Assembly: GCF_000382705.1 (NCBI RefSeq)
Contig: NZ_ARQE01000002.1
Span: 653,953-717,952 of the forward strand
Length of the DNA stretch: 64,000 bases
Direction: 5' to 3'
Source: Aureimonas ureilytica DSM 18598 = NBRC 106430
GTDB taxonomy: Bacteria > Pseudomonadota > Alphaproteobacteria > Rhizobiales > Rhizobiaceae
Shown here: piece after piece, positions 1 through 10,069 of the stretch
Layout of the letters: the number at the start of each line of letters is the position of its first letter
Position numbering within the stretch: position 1 is the first letter of the stretch
Position numbers and translations under genes: made by a program
Notes under the pieces: model-generated
What the model was told of the DNA's origin: nothing
The model's database searches: none
The model's input: the letters and a program-made list of their open reading frames with translations, nothing else

Positions 1-789
1 TTCCGCCTCCGCATCCGAAACCAGGGCCTCCTTTCGTGTCTGGAGGCGACCGATCGCGGGCTTTCGCCGACCCATTGGCAGAAGTCGCGCCTGCCCCTCG
101 CCTTCCAGCCGAAGATCGGCGTGATCCACGACGGGGTGGACACCGACATCGCGCACCCCTCGCCGGCCCCGAGCGTGACGCTGCCGGATGGAACGCGCCT
201 CGATTCAGGCGTGCCGGTCGTCACCTATGTGGCGCGAAACCTCGAGCCCTATCGCGGCTTCCACATCTTCATACGTGCCGCACGGCGCATCCTCGCCGAT
301 CATCCGCAAGCGCGGGTCGTCGTGGTCGGCGGAGACGAGGTGAGCTACGGCGCGCGGCTGCCGGAGGGCGAGACCTATCGTGAACGCGCGCTCAGCGAAG
401 CGCCGATCGATCTCTCGCGCGTCCATTTCACGGGGCGACTGCCCTACGCCACCTATCTGAACCTGCTGCAGGTCTCGCGGGCGCATGTCTATCTGACCTA
501 CCCGTTCGTCCTGTCCTGGTCGGTTCTCGAAGCCATGGCGACGGGCTGCCTCGTCATTGCCTCCGACACCGCTCCGGTGCGGGAGGTGATCGAGGACGGT
601 GCGAACGGCTGTCTCGTGGATTTCTTCGACGTGGACGGCATTGCCGAGCGCGTCGCGGAGGCGCTGCGCGCGCCGGAGCGCTTCCGGCACCTCGGAGAGG
701 CCGCGCGGCAGACGATCCTGGATCGCTACGACCTCAAGCGCGTCTGCCTGCCCCGGCAGCTCACGCTTCTGGCCGAGATGATCGGGTAG
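1..789 (+). CDS. Glycosyltransferase family 4 protein, C-terminal part
   Basis: The reading frame is open from the first base of the window, so the gene starts upstream and only the last 262 residues are visible. They form the C-terminal nucleotide-sugar-binding Rossmann half of a GT-B glycosyltransferase. A linker ending in GVIHDGVDT leads into a strand followed by NLEPYRGF. The donor-site segment SWSVLEAMATGCLVIASD, with the EAMA..G..V..SD pattern, is typical of GT4 (glycogen synthase/PimA-like) enzymes. Such enzymes act in the cytoplasm on lipid carriers or surface polysaccharide precursors. The acceptor cannot be read because the N-terminal half is missing. The downstream neighbour is convergent and unrelated. 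Confidence 0.85.
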   Translation, partial: FRLRIRNQGLLSCLEATDRGLSPTHWQKSRLPLAFQPKIGVIHDGVDTDIAHPSPAPSVTLPDGTRLDSGVPVVTYVARNLEPYRGFHIFIRAARRILADHPQARVVVVGGDEVSYGARLPEGETYRERALSEAPIDLSRVHFTGRLPYATYLNLLQVSRAHVYLTYPFVLSWSVLEAMATGCLVIASDTAPVREVIEDGANGCLVDFFDVDGIAERVAEALRAPERFRHLGEAARQTILDRYDLKRVCLPRQLTLLAEMIG

Positions 790-800
790 ACGCCGACGAT

Positions 801-1274
801 TCAGTTGAGGGCGGCGGCCAGCGCGGGGGCGGGCGTCGGCACCGTCAGGCCGAGCCGGTTTCGGATCGCGCCGCTGGAATTCACGAGCGCCTCGATCGTG
901 TAACCGCCAAGCGTCGACAGGAAGGCGTTCAGCGCCTCGCGCAGCGCGGCGTTGAGGGCGCAGCTGTCGATGAGGGGGCAGTCCACCGCGCCGGTCTCGA
1001 AGCATTCGGCCATGGCGAAGCTTTCTTCCGTCACCTCGACCACCGCTTGCAGCGTGATCGCTCCGGCGGGCTGGGCCAGGCGAATGCCGCCGTTGCGGCC
1101 GCGCACGGTCTGCACGAAACCGGCTTCCACCAGCGGCTGGAGGATCTTGAACAGGAAGAGTTCCGAGACGTTGTAGGCCGCCGCGATCTCGCCCACCCGG
1201 CTCAGACGGTCCGTGTTGGCGGCGCAGTACATCAGAATGCGAATGGCGTAGTTCGTCTGGCGGGTCAGGCGCAT
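801..1274 (-). CDS. rirA: Rrf2-family iron-responsive regulator RirA
   Basis: This 157-residue protein has the Rrf2 winged-helix domain at about residues 1-80, including NGGIRLA in the wing. Three cysteines lie at positions 91, 99 and 105, exactly the spacing that binds the iron-sulfur cluster of rhizobial RirA. RirA represses iron-uptake genes when iron is plentiful and loses DNA binding as its cluster degrades. An upstream in-frame ATG would add 12 residues. The start at MRLTRQTNY is chosen because it matches the family N-terminus and follows GAGGAG at normal spacing. A palindrome resembling an Irr box lies about 57 bases upstream (1331-1346), consistent with the known cross-regulation of rirA by Irr. 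The gene is transcribed away from the liv operon. Confidence 0.95.
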   Translation of the reverse strand: MRLTRQTNYAIRILMYCAANTDRLSRVGEIAAAYNVSELFLFKILQPLVEAGFVQTVRGRNGGIRLAQPAGAITLQAVVEVTEESFAMAECFETGAVDCPLIDSCALNAALREALNAFLSTLGGYTIEALVNSSGAIRNRLGLTVPTPAPALAAALN

Positions 1275-1330
1275 GGCGCACTCCTCGAGGCGCGCCGCTT
1301 CGGTCGGCAAGCGCTGTCTTCCCGTAGATC

Positions 1331-1346
1331 ATTAGAATAATTCCAA
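1331..1346. promoter_or_regulatory. Candidate Irr box (ICE-like) upstream of rirA
   Basis: ATTAGAATAATTCCAA is an AT-rich, nearly perfect inverted repeat (TTAGAA, three-base spacer, TTCcAA) in otherwise GC-rich DNA. It sits between rirA and the liv operon. The shape resembles the TTTAGAA...TTCTAAA motif bound by Irr in Rhizobiales. Irr is known to repress rirA in Agrobacterium. Binding here is inferred from similarity alone. Confidence 0.55.
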
Positions 1347-1562
1347 GTTCAAGGGAAGACGGTGCGCCGTAACCCCTTCGCGACGGCCTTTTTGTCACGG
1401 AAGCGTCGCACACCGGCATTTTCCACGACTGGCGCGAGGACCGGCCATTGGCGAAGCATTCAACGATTGGTAAGGAATCGGGAATGCCTCCAAGAGAGGC
1501 GCGCAAATCGTTTGTGCAGCGCAGGGCAATCCGGCGGGTTTGGCACGAGACAAAGGCGTTTC

Positions 1563-2465
1563 ATGGATTATTTCCTCCAACAGCTCATCAACGGAGTGAC
1601 GCTCGGCTCCATCTATGGGCTGATCGCCATCGGCTACACGATGGTCTACGGCATTATCGGCATGATCAACTTCGCCCATGGCGAGGTCTTCATGATCGGC
1701 TCGTTCATCGCGCTCACGGTCTTCCTGATCCTGACCGCGATCGGCCTCAGCTCCCTGCCCCTGATCCTTCTCCTCATGGTCGTCGTGGCCATGATCTTCA
1801 CTGCGCTCTGGGGCTGGTCCATCGAGCGCATCGCCTATCGTCCCTTGCGCGGCTCGTTCCGCCTCGCGCCGCTGATCACGGCGATCGGCATGTCGATCTT
1901 CCTGCAGAACTTCGTGCAGCTCGCCCAAGGGGCGCGCGTCAAGCCGCTGCCGCCGCAGGTGCAGGGTTCGATCGCGGTCATGGACGGCGTCCAGATCTCC
2001 TACATGCAGATCGTCATCATCCTGACGACGATCGTTCTGATGGCGGGCTTCACGATCCTCATCACGCGCACCCCGCTCGGCCGACAGCAGCGCGCCTGCG
2101 AGCAGGACGCCAAGATGGCCTCGCTCCTCGGCGTGAACGTCGACCGCACGATCTCGCTGACCTTCGTGATGGGCGCCTCGCTCGCCGCCGTCGCCGGCAC
2201 GATGTACCTTCTCTATTACGGCGTGATCGACTTCTACATCGGCTTCCTGGCCGGCGTGAAAGCCTTCACCGCAGCGGTTCTGGGCGGTATCGGCTCCCTG
2301 CCGGGCGCCATGCTCGGGGGTCTGGCGATCGGCCTCATCGAAACCTTCTGGTCGGGCTATTTCTCGGTGGAATACAAGGACGTCGCCGCCTTCTCGATCC
2401 TGGCGATCACGCTGATCTTCCTGCCCTCCGGCCTTCTCGGCCGCCCGGAAGTCGAGAAGGTCTGA
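1563..2465 (+). CDS. livH: Branched-chain amino acid ABC transporter permease LivH
   Basis: This 300-residue integral membrane permease starts [20 protein letters not shown], the classic LivH opening in which the first helix is followed by [18 protein letters not shown]. That motif is the LivH/BraD signature. About eight hydrophobic segments follow, with the [13 protein letters not shown] cytoplasmic loop that contacts the ATPase near residue 240. A longer upstream reading frame exists, but the ATG at 1563 gives the family N-terminus and length (E. coli LivH is 308). It is the first gene of a tight five-gene operon and pairs with LivM to form the inner-membrane channel for Leu/Ile/Val-type substrates. 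Confidence 0.95.
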   Translation: MDYFLQQLINGVTLGSIYGLIAIGYTMVYGIIGMINFAHGEVFMIGSFIALTVFLILTAIGLSSLPLILLLMVVVAMIFTALWGWSIERIAYRPLRGSFRLAPLITAIGMSIFLQNFVQLAQGARVKPLPPQVQGSIAVMDGVQISYMQIVIILTTIVLMAGFTILITRTPLGRQQRACEQDAKMASLLGVNVDRTISLTFVMGASLAAVAGTMYLLYYGVIDFYIGFLAGVKAFTAAVLGGIGSLPGAMLGGLAIGLIETFWSGYFSVEYKDVAAFSILAITLIFLPSGLLGRPEVEKV

Positions 2466-2469
2466 AGAT

Positions 2470-3936
2470 ATGGCCACGACGCCCAACGTCCCCTCCTCGT
2501 CGCCCGTCGGCGCCGAGCGCGAGTTCGAGAACCAGCGCGACGCCGTTTCCGGCGAGCCGCCCTTCACGCCCGAGCCGGCCTTCCGCCTGTCCTTCGGACA
2601 AGCCTTCCGCGAGGCGGCCATCACGGCCGCGATCGTCGGTCTTCTCACCCTCTTCTTCGTGGCCGTGCGCAGCGACATCGCGCCGGGCGGCCTCGTCCTC
2701 TACACCCGCTGGGACCTGTGGCTGACGCTCGTCGCCATCGCCTTCGCGGTGCGTCTCGTGCTCAGCCTCGCGCTTTTTCAGCGCCGCGCCGCAGGCGTGG
2801 CGGGCAAGGCGTCCAAGACCACCAAGAGCGTCAAGGCCAAGAGCGGCCTGACGCTCGGCAAGGTGCTCAGCGCCGTCTTCCTCGTGGTCGCGCTGGTCCT
2901 GCCCTTCCTGATCCAGACCGTCCTTCCGTCCAGCTCGCGCTACCTGATCGACCTTTCAATCCTGATCCTGACCTATGTCATGCTCGGCTGGGGTCTCAAC
3001 ATCGTGGTGGGTCTCGCCGGTCTTCTCGACCTCGGCTATGTCGCCTTCTACGCGGTCGGCGCCTATTCCTTCGCGCTGCTCGCGATCAATTTCGATTTGG
3101 GCTTCTGGGTCTGCCTACCCATGGCCGGCCTCTTCGCCGCGATGTGGGGCATCGTGCTTGGCTTCCCGGTGCTGCGCCTGCGCGGCGACTATCTCGCCAT
3201 CGTGACGCTCGCCTTCGGTGAGATCATCCGCGTCGTTCTCCTGAACTGGGGCGAGTTCACGGGCGGCCCGAACGGCCTTCTCGGCATTCCCCGCCCGACC
3301 CTGTTCGGCCTCGACTTCGGGCGCGGCGAAGGGTCCTTCTCCGATTATTTCGGCATTCCCTACGACAGCATCCACCGCTTCATCTTCCTCTACTACATCA
3401 TCCTGGCGCTGGCGCTCCTGACCAATTTCGTGACGCTGCGGCTTCGCAAGATGCCGGTCGGCCGCGCCTGGGAAGCGCTGCGCGAGGACGAGATCGCCTG
3501 CCGCGCGCTCGGCATCAACACGACCAACGTGAAGCTCACGGCCTTCGCCACGGGCGCCATGTTCGGCGGCTTTGCCGGCTCGTTCTTCGCGACGCGCCAG
3601 GGCTTCATCTCGCCCGAAAGCTTCACCTTCCTGGAATCGGCGATCATTCTCGCCATCGTGGTTCTCGGCGGTCTCGGCTCGCAGCTCGGCGTCGTCTTCG
3701 CCTCGCTGGTGATGATCGGCGGCATCGAGCTGATGCGAAACCTGACCTTCATCCAGGACATTCTGGGCAACGACTTCGATCCCGGCCGCTACCGCATGGT
3801 GCTCTTCGGCGTCGCCATGGTGGCGATCATGGTCTGGAAGCCGCGAGGCCTCGTGTCGTCCCGACAACCCTCGGCGGTCTACAAGGAACGCAAGAGCATC
3901 GGCGCCGACATGGTGGCCCAGGGCGAGGGACATTGA
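2470..3936 (+). CDS. livM: Branched-chain amino acid ABC transporter permease LivM
   Basis: This 488-residue permease begins four bases after livH. The first 150 residues form an extension with two extra predicted helices and a lysine-rich cytoplasmic loop. The conserved LivM core follows: [21 protein letters not shown], the EAA-like loop [20 protein letters not shown], and GGLGSQLG. It is longer than E. coli LivM (425), as is common for rhizobial homologues. It forms the second half of the inner-membrane channel with LivH. Nothing suggests a different substrate class, although family members can carry other hydrophobic or small amides. Confidence 0.94.
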   Translation: MATTPNVPSSSPVGAEREFENQRDAVSGEPPFTPEPAFRLSFGQAFREAAITAAIVGLLTLFFVAVRSDIAPGGLVLYTRWDLWLTLVAIAFAVRLVLSLALFQRRAAGVAGKASKTTKSVKAKSGLTLGKVLSAVFLVVALVLPFLIQTVLPSSSRYLIDLSILILTYVMLGWGLNIVVGLAGLLDLGYVAFYAVGAYSFALLAINFDLGFWVCLPMAGLFAAMWGIVLGFPVLRLRGDYLAIVTLAFGEIIRVVLLNWGEFTGGPNGLLGIPRPTLFGLDFGRGEGSFSDYFGIPYDSIHRFIFLYYIILALALLTNFVTLRLRKMPVGRAWEALREDEIACRALGINTTNVKLTAFATGAMFGGFAGSFFATRQGFISPESFTFLESAIILAIVVLGGLGSQLGVVFASLVMIGGIELMRNLTFIQDILGNDFDPGRYRMVLFGVAMVAIMVWKPRGLVSSRQPSAVYKERKSIGADMVAQGEGH

Positions 3937-3938
3937 CC

Positions 3939-4942
3939 ATGACGAACGCACAGCAGACCCCCGCCCCTCTCGGCGCGGAGCCGCGCCGCTGGCTCGACGA
4001 TCCGGTTCTGACCGTCGAGCATCTGACCATGCGCTTCGGCGGCCTCGTCGCCATCAACGATCTGTCCTTCTCGGTCGGGCGCGGCGACATCACCGCGCTG
4101 ATCGGCCCGAACGGGGCCGGCAAGACCACCGTGTTCAACTGCGTCACCGGCTTCTACAAGCCGACCGAAGGGCGCATCTCGCTTCGCCGCGGGCGCGGCA
4201 TCACGGACGAGGCGCTGGCCGAGCTGACCCGCTCGGGCGCCCAGAGCCTCAAGACCGACAAGGGCGAGGTCTTCCTTCTGGAGCGCATGAGCGATTTCCG
4301 CATCACGCGCACGGCCGGCGTCGCCCGCACCTTCCAGAACATCCGCCTGTTCGGCGGCATGACGGTCTACGAGAACCTTCTCGTGGCCCAGCACAACGCC
4401 CTGATGCGCGCCTCCGGCTTCACCATCGCCGGCCTGTTCGGCCTGCCGGGCTACCGGCGCGCCCGCGAGGCGGCGCAGGATCTGGCGGTCGACTGGCTGA
4501 AGCGCACCGCCCTCCTTCACCGGGCGGACGATCCGGCGGCCGACCTCTCCTATGGCGACCAGCGTCGTCTGGAGATCGCCCGCGCCATGTGCACCGGCCC
4601 TTCGGTCCTCTGCCTCGACGAGCCGGCGGCGGGTCTCAACCCGCGTGAATCGGCCGAGCTGAACGAACTCCTGCGCCAGATCCGCTCGCAGTTCGATACC
4701 TCGATTCTGCTGATCGAGCACGACATGGGCGTCGTCATGGAAATCTCGGACCACATCGTGGTTCTCGACTACGGCAAGAAGATTTCGGACGGCACCGCCC
4801 CCGAGGTCCGCAACGATCCGAAGGTCATCGCCGCCTATCTCGGCGTCGACGACGAGGAAGTGGAAGAGGTGGAGGAGAAGCTGGACAAGGGCGATGTCGA
4901 CGGCGCCGTCGCGAGCGCGCATGTGAGCGGGGGGACGCAGGG

Positions 4943-4946
<4 letters not shown>
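3939..4946 (+). CDS. livG: Branched-chain amino acid ABC transporter ATP-binding protein LivG
   Basis: This is a cytoplasmic ATPase of 335 residues. Walker A is GPNGAGKT, the signature is LSYGDQRRLEIARA (near residue 200), Walker B is LCLDEPAAGLNP, and the switch His is in LLIEHDMGVVM. It is long for LivG (E. coli 255). About 30 extra residues (LRRGRGITDEALAELTRSG and following) lie between Walker A and the Q-loop TFQN, and a Glu/Val-rich tail of about 30 residues follows the fold. The ATG at 3939 is preferred over the in-frame TTG at 3933, which overlaps the livM stop. The livF ATG overlaps its stop codon (ATGA), implying translational coupling. Confidence 0.94.
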
Positions 4947-5709
<763 letters not shown>

Positions 5710-5710
<1 letters not shown>

Positions 5711-6066
5711 TGACACCCGAAATGGCTCTCCTCTGGGAAGTCTCGCTGGTCGAGTTCCTGATCGTGACCGTGGTGATCGGCGGGGGCCTCGCCTTCGCGA
5801 TCGGCCGCTCCACCGCCCGGAGCTGGAGCGGCTGGGGCGTCCTGGTCTTCGACGTCCTGCTTCTGACGGTCGCGATCCGGTTCCTGCATTTCAGCCTGTT
5901 CCACGGCACGTTCTTCCTGCCCCCGGCCACGGTCGGCACGGCGCTGCATTATGCGCTGGTGGACTTCGTGGTGCTGGTCGCCTTCGCGGCCGCCGGGCGG
6001 CTGACGATGCGCTCGGCGCAGATGGCCCGGCAATATCGCTTTCTGTCGGCCGGAAACGGGAGCTGA
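5710..6066 (+). CDS. Small membrane protein of the liv operon (DUF6867-like)
   Basis: This 118-residue protein has three to four hydrophobic segments (about residues 13-30, 40-57, 75-95) and a short basic C-terminus (RSAQMARQYRFL). It resembles the DUF6867 proteins often found between livF and the binding-protein gene in Rhizobiales. The assignment is from memory of pattern and context. No catalytic motif is visible. Its ATG overlaps the livF stop (TGATG), so it is made with the transporter and may be an accessory subunit or stability factor. The function is unknown. Confidence 0.75.
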
Positions 6067-6093
6067 GCTTCGACTTTATTTTTCGCGTAAAAA

Positions 6094-6128
6094 CGCGCCG
6101 AATCAGCGTTTTGCCTATTTTCGGCGCG
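6094..6128. repeat. Inverted repeat between the liv operon and the binding-protein gene
   Basis: CGCGCCGAA at 6094-6102 is repeated in perfect inverted orientation as TTCGGCGCG at 6120-6128, with a 17-base AT-richer loop. No U-run follows, so it is not a standard terminator. It may be a processing or mRNA-stability stem between the channel genes and the highly expressed binding protein. Confidence 0.5.
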
Positions 6129-6220
6129 CTCAAGCTGGTCTTTAATCTCTCGACCGCAACGGCTTGAAACCGCTCATCAAGAGTGGGCGAAGCGGCGATA
6201 GATCAATGGGGAAGTTCGAC

Positions 6221-7330
6221 ATGAAAAAAGCGTTCTTGGCCGGTGTGGCCCTCAACGTCCTCCTTTCGGGTGCCGCCTTCGCCGACATCACGATCGGCGT
6301 CGCCGGCCCGATGACGGGCCAGAACGCGGCCTTCGGCGAGCAGCTGCGCATCGGCGCCGAGCAGGCCGTGGCCGACATCAACAAGGCGGGCGGCGTCAAC
6401 GGCGAGCAGCTGAAGCTTTCGGTCGGCGACGACGCCTGCGATCCGAAGCAGGCCGTGGCGGTGGCGAACCAGTTCGCCTCGCAGAGCGTGCCCTTCGTGG
6501 CCGGCCATTTCTGCTCGGGCTCCTCGATCCCGGCCAGCCAGGTCTATGCCGAGGAAGGCATCGTCCAGATCTCGCCGGCCTCCACCAACCCGGACTTCAC
6601 CGACAAGCGCGCCGGCGAAGGCATCTACCGCGTCTGCGGCCGTGACGACCAGCAGGGCGAAGTCGCCGGCAAATACATCGCCGACAACTACAAGGACGGC
6701 GCCGTCGCCGTGCTCGACGACAAGTCGGCCTATGGCAAGGGTCTGGCCGATCAGACCAAGAAGTTCATGGAAGCGGCCGGCAAGAAGGCCGCCATCTCCG
6801 AATCCTACACGGTCGGCGAAAAGGACTTCTCCTCGCTCATCACCAAGATGAAGCAGGCCGACGTCAAGCTGATCTATATCGGCGGCTACCAGACCGAGGC
6901 CGGGCTCATCGCCCGCCAGGCCAAGGAGCAGGGCCTCGACGCGAAGGTCATGTCGGGCGACGCGATCGTGACCGACGAATATTGGGCGATCACCGGCCCG
7001 GCCGGCGAAGGCACGCTCATGACCTTCTCGCCCGATCCGCGCCGCAACCCTCAGGCGGCCCCCATCGTCGCCGAGCTGGAGAAGCAGGGCAAGACGGCCG
7101 AGGGCTACGTCCTCTACACCTACGCCGCGATCCAGGCCTGGGCGGAAGCCGCCAAGAAGGCCGGCTCGACCGACTTCGAGAAGGTCACCGCCGCCCTCAA
7201 CAGCGACTCGCTGCCGACCGTCATCGGCGACCTGAAGTTCGACGCCAAGGGCGACGTCACCCTTCCGGGCTACGTCATCTACGAGTGGAAGAACGGCAAG
7301 TACGACTACCTGACCGCCGAAGCCAAGTAA
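6221..7330 (+). CDS. livK: Branched-chain amino acid ABC transporter substrate-binding protein
   Basis: This 369-residue periplasmic binding protein has a Sec signal peptide (MKKAFLAGVALNVLLSGAAFA, cleavage before DITIG). The mature start DITIGVAGPMTGQNAAFGEQ is the LivJ/LivK hallmark, and two Rossmann-like lobes follow. Cysteines in DDACDPKQA and GHFCSGS form the conserved N-lobe disulfide pair. The ATG at 6221 is chosen over 6206 and earlier codons because GGGGAAG lies six bases upstream and the signal peptide starts there. It has its own leader region downstream of the liv operon and is followed by a strong terminator. It delivers Leu/Ile/Val-type substrates to LivHMGF. Confidence 0.94.
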   Translation: MKKAFLAGVALNVLLSGAAFADITIGVAGPMTGQNAAFGEQLRIGAEQAVADINKAGGVNGEQLKLSVGDDACDPKQAVAVANQFASQSVPFVAGHFCSGSSIPASQVYAEEGIVQISPASTNPDFTDKRAGEGIYRVCGRDDQQGEVAGKYIADNYKDGAVAVLDDKSAYGKGLADQTKKFMEAAGKKAAISESYTVGEKDFSSLITKMKQADVKLIYIGGYQTEAGLIARQAKEQGLDAKVMSGDAIVTDEYWAITGPAGEGTLMTFSPDPRRNPQAAPIVAELEKQGKTAEGYVLYTYAAIQAWAEAAKKAGSTDFEKVTAALNSDSLPTVIGDLKFDAKGDVTLPGYVIYEWKNGKYDYLTAEAK

Positions 7331-7380
7331 GGCGCAAGGCCGGACAAGGCGCCGCTCCGGCGGCGCCGACACCCATGAAA

Positions 7381-7410
7381 GAAGCCCGGTCGCGCGAGCG
7401 GCCGGGCTTC
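7381..7410 (+). terminator. Terminator of livK
   Basis: GAAGCCCGGTCGC and GCGGCCGGGCTTC form a 13-pair stem with a four-base loop, followed by TTCGTGTCT. It lies 50 bases after the livK stop and would also act from the other strand. Confidence 0.75.
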
Positions 7411-7428
7411 TTCGTGTCTCGGCGGGGT

Positions 7429-7463
7429 CAGAGCCCCCCAGCGCGGATAGCGAGGGGGCTCTG
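7429..7463 (-). terminator. Stem-loop downstream of xylB
   Basis: CAGAGCCCCC at 7429-7438 pairs perfectly with GGGGGCTCTG at 7454-7463. It lies 21 bases past the xylB stop and between convergent genes, so it probably ends xylB transcripts. There is no U-tract, so function is less certain than for the neighbouring stem. Confidence 0.5.
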
Positions 7464-7484
7464 AACCCGCCTCGCCCTCTGCGA

Positions 7485-8945
7485 TCAATGCCGGCGCGCG
7501 GCTTCCTTCAGCGCGGGATAGATCGACTGGTAGCGGTGATGCGCGGCGGCGAAGGCCTCCACCAGCGCCGTGTCCGGCTCGAACCGCGCGGAGATCGGCG
7601 GGTCCACCATGACGCTTGCCGGGTCCGCCCCGGTCGCCGCGCAGAGGCCGAGCCGCGCCGCGCCGAAGGCCGCGCCGAAATCGCCCGCCGCCGGCAGCGC
7701 GATCGGCGTTTCCAGAACGCTCGCCATCATCTTCAGCCAAAGCTCGGAGCGCGAGCCGGCGCCGACGGCGATCAGTTGGCGCACCCAGGACGCGTCCGGC
7801 GCGGCGTCCAGGCAGTCGCGGATCGAGAAGGCGACGCCTTCCATGACGGCGCGGGTCATGTCCTCGCGTGTCGTGTCGGCCTCGAGCCCGATAAAGGCGC
7901 CGCGCACGGCCGAATCATTGTGCGGCGTGCGCTCGCCGGAGAGATAGGGAAGGAACAGGAGGCGGCCCGGCGCCTTGAGGTCGGAGCCGAGCGCGCCGGT
8001 CAGCTCGCCCGGCTTCTCTTTGAGCACCTGCGACAGCCATTCGATCGAGCCGGCGGCCGAGAGCGTGACGCCCATCTGGTGCCACAGGCCCGGAATGGCG
8101 TGGCAGAACGTGTGGAGCGCCGTGTCGGGCACCGGATCGTAGCCGGCGCTCGCGGTGAACAGGACGCCCGACGTGCCGAGCGACAGGAAGCCCGTGCCCG
8201 GCCGGGTCACGCCGACGCCGCAGGCCGAGGCCGCGTTGTCGCCGCCGCCGCCCGCCACGACGATGCCCGACCCCATGCCCCAGCGGGCGGCGAGTTCGGA
8301 GCGCAGCGTGCCGCTGACCTCGGTGCCTTCCACGAGGCGCGGCATCTGCTCGACCGTGAGTTCGGTGCGCTCCAGCATCTCGCTCGACCAGTCGCGTCCG
8401 CCCGTATCCAGCCAGGACGTGCCGGCCGCGTCCGACATCTCCGACACGGCCTCGCCCGTCAGCCAGAGGCGGAGATAGTCCTTGGGCAGGAGAACGCGGC
8501 GAACCTTGGCGAAGATCGCCGGCTCGTGCCGGGCGACCCAGAGAAGCTTGGGCGCCGTGAAGCCGGGGAAGACGATATTGCCGGTGATGGCGCGCGACTC
8601 CTCGTCGTCCAGCTCGTCGGCCTCGGCATGGGAGCGCGTGTCGTTCCAGAGGATGCAGGGGCGCAGGACCTCGTCGGCTTCGCCGATCAGCGTCGCGCCG
8701 TGCATGTGGCCGGACAGGCCGATGCCCGAGACGCCGGCGAGCAGCGAGGGATCGCGTGCGTTGAGTTCGTCGATGACGCGTTCGCAGGCGGCGATCCAGG
8801 AGGCCGGGTCCTGCTCCGACCAGCCGAAATGCGGACGCTCCACCGTCAAAGGCGCGGTGGCGCTGGCCAGCGGCTTCTGGTTCTCGTCGATCACCAGCGC
8901 CTTCAGCGACGAGGTGCCGAGATCGAGCCCGAGATAATGACCCAT
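7485..8945 (-). CDS. xylB: Xylulokinase
   Basis: This 486-residue FGGY kinase phosphorylates D-xylulose to xylulose 5-phosphate, feeding the pentose phosphate pathway. The N-terminal FGGY lobe opens with the phosphate-binding GLDLGTSSLKA. The xylulokinase-type LSGHMHGATL and LWNDTRSHAEA follow near residues 77-110. The catalytic Asp lies in GGGGDNAASACG, and the C-lobe has GGxGSRS-like AVGAGSRSELW. Length is standard (E. coli XylB 484). The start at MGHYLGLDLG is preferred over an upstream ATG, with GGAGG about 11 bases before it. No xylA or xylose transporter is adjacent, so substrate may come from elsewhere or from a pentitol route. Confidence 0.9.
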   Translation of the reverse strand: MGHYLGLDLGTSSLKALVIDENQKPLASATAPLTVERPHFGWSEQDPASWIAACERVIDELNARDPSLLAGVSGIGLSGHMHGATLIGEADEVLRPCILWNDTRSHAEADELDDEESRAITGNIVFPGFTAPKLLWVARHEPAIFAKVRRVLLPKDYLRLWLTGEAVSEMSDAAGTSWLDTGGRDWSSEMLERTELTVEQMPRLVEGTEVSGTLRSELAARWGMGSGIVVAGGGGDNAASACGVGVTRPGTGFLSLGTSGVLFTASAGYDPVPDTALHTFCHAIPGLWHQMGVTLSAAGSIEWLSQVLKEKPGELTGALGSDLKAPGRLLFLPYLSGERTPHNDSAVRGAFIGLEADTTREDMTRAVMEGVAFSIRDCLDAAPDASWVRQLIAVGAGSRSELWLKMMASVLETPIALPAAGDFGAAFGAARLGLCAATGADPASVMVDPPISARFEPDTALVEAFAAAHHRYQSIYPALKEAARRH

Positions 8946-9145
8946 GCGAACGCGAAGCCTCCAAAGGCCCGCGCTTTCCAGGCGGGCGGATTGCCGATCG
9001 GGCAGGAAGACGCTTCGAGGCCGCCTCGCGCGGCGCGGCGCCTCCCCTCGCCCCTGTCTTTCCATAAGGACTTTTCTTTCGCGACGCGACTCTTCGCGCT
9101 ACAGCAATCTCCAGCCGGTTGGCCGATCTGAAGGGAAGAACGCCC

Positions 9146-10003
9146 ATGAGCCGCATCGTCTATGTGAATGGCGCCTATGTGCCGGAAGCCGAAGCCAAGC
9201 TCTCGGTCTTCGATCGCGGGCTCCTGTTCGCCGATGCCGTCTACGAGGTGACGGCGGTGATCGAGGGCAAGCTTCTCGACTTCCCCGGCCATATGGCGCG
9301 CCTGCGCCGCTCGCTCGCCGAACTGAAACTCGCCTCGCCCGCCAGCGACGAGGAGATTCTCGCGATCCATCGCGAGCTCCTCCGGCGCAACGCCCTCACC
9401 TTCGGCCATGTCTATCTGATGGTGACGCGCGGGGCGGCCGACCGCGACTTCGTCTGGCCGAAGGGCGACACGCCGCCGAGCTTCGTCCTGTTCACCCAAG
9501 GTCGCGACGCGGTGGAAACGCGCGAAGCGCAGGAAGGCCTGCGCGTCGTCAGCGTGCCGGATCTGCGCTGGGGCCGGCGCGACATCAAGACCGTCCAGCT
9601 TCTCTATCCCTCGCTCGCCAAGATGGAGGCCAAGCGTCAGGGCAAGGACGATGCCTGGATGGTGGAGGAAGGGTTCGTCACCGAAGGCACGTCCAACAAC
9701 GCCTATATCGTGACCGACGAGGGCCGGATCGTCACCCGCGCCCTGTCCCACGCGATCCTGCACGGCATCACGCGCGCCGCCATCCTGCGTGGCGCGGCGG
9801 AAGCCGATCTGGCGGTAGAAGAGCGCCCCTTCACGATCGCGGAGGCGCAAGGCGCCCGCGAAGCCTTCATCACCTCGGCCGGCGCCTTCGTGACGCCGGT
9901 GGTGGAGATCGACGGCGTTCCGGTCGGCGACGGGCGGCCCGGCCCGATCGCGCGCCGGCTGCGCGGCCTTTACCTGGAAGAGGCGCTGCGCACGGGGCTT
10001 TGA
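9146..10003 (+). CDS. dat: D-amino-acid transaminase (class IV PLP aminotransferase)
   Basis: This 285-residue fold-type IV aminotransferase has the PLP lysine at K148 in RRDIKTVQLL and the cofactor-binding segment EEGFVTEGTSNNAYIV. The opening VNGAYVPEAEAKLSVFDRGLLFAD is typical of Dat/IlvE-class enzymes. Length, the DIKT context and lack of the IlvE extension favour D-alanine:2-oxoglutarate transaminase, which supplies D-Glu or D-Ala for peptidoglycan. Branched-chain or ADC-lyase activity cannot be excluded. The ATG at 9146 follows GAAGGGAAGA. It is monocistronic, divergent from xylB. Confidence 0.85.
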   Translation: MSRIVYVNGAYVPEAEAKLSVFDRGLLFADAVYEVTAVIEGKLLDFPGHMARLRRSLAELKLASPASDEEILAIHRELLRRNALTFGHVYLMVTRGAADRDFVWPKGDTPPSFVLFTQGRDAVETREAQEGLRVVSVPDLRWGRRDIKTVQLLYPSLAKMEAKRQGKDDAWMVEEGFVTEGTSNNAYIVTDEGRIVTRALSHAILHGITRAAILRGAAEADLAVEERPFTIAEAQGAREAFITSAGAFVTPVVEIDGVPVGDGRPGPIARRLRGLYLEEALRTGL

Positions 10004-10069
10004 GGTCTCCGGCGACGCTGCTAATGACGAAACGTTGATTTCCACGCAACCGACACCGGGACCTCCTCG

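Noticed and set aside
205..1506. 433-codon minus-strand frame covering the glycosyltransferase end and rirA
   Set aside because: It overlaps rirA out of frame, is arginine-rich low-complexity sequence and matches no family; it is a GC-driven shadow.
10004..10069. BioR operator or biotin riboswitch before bioY
   Set aside because: No TTATAGATAA-like palindrome or structured leader is visible in the 66-base gap.
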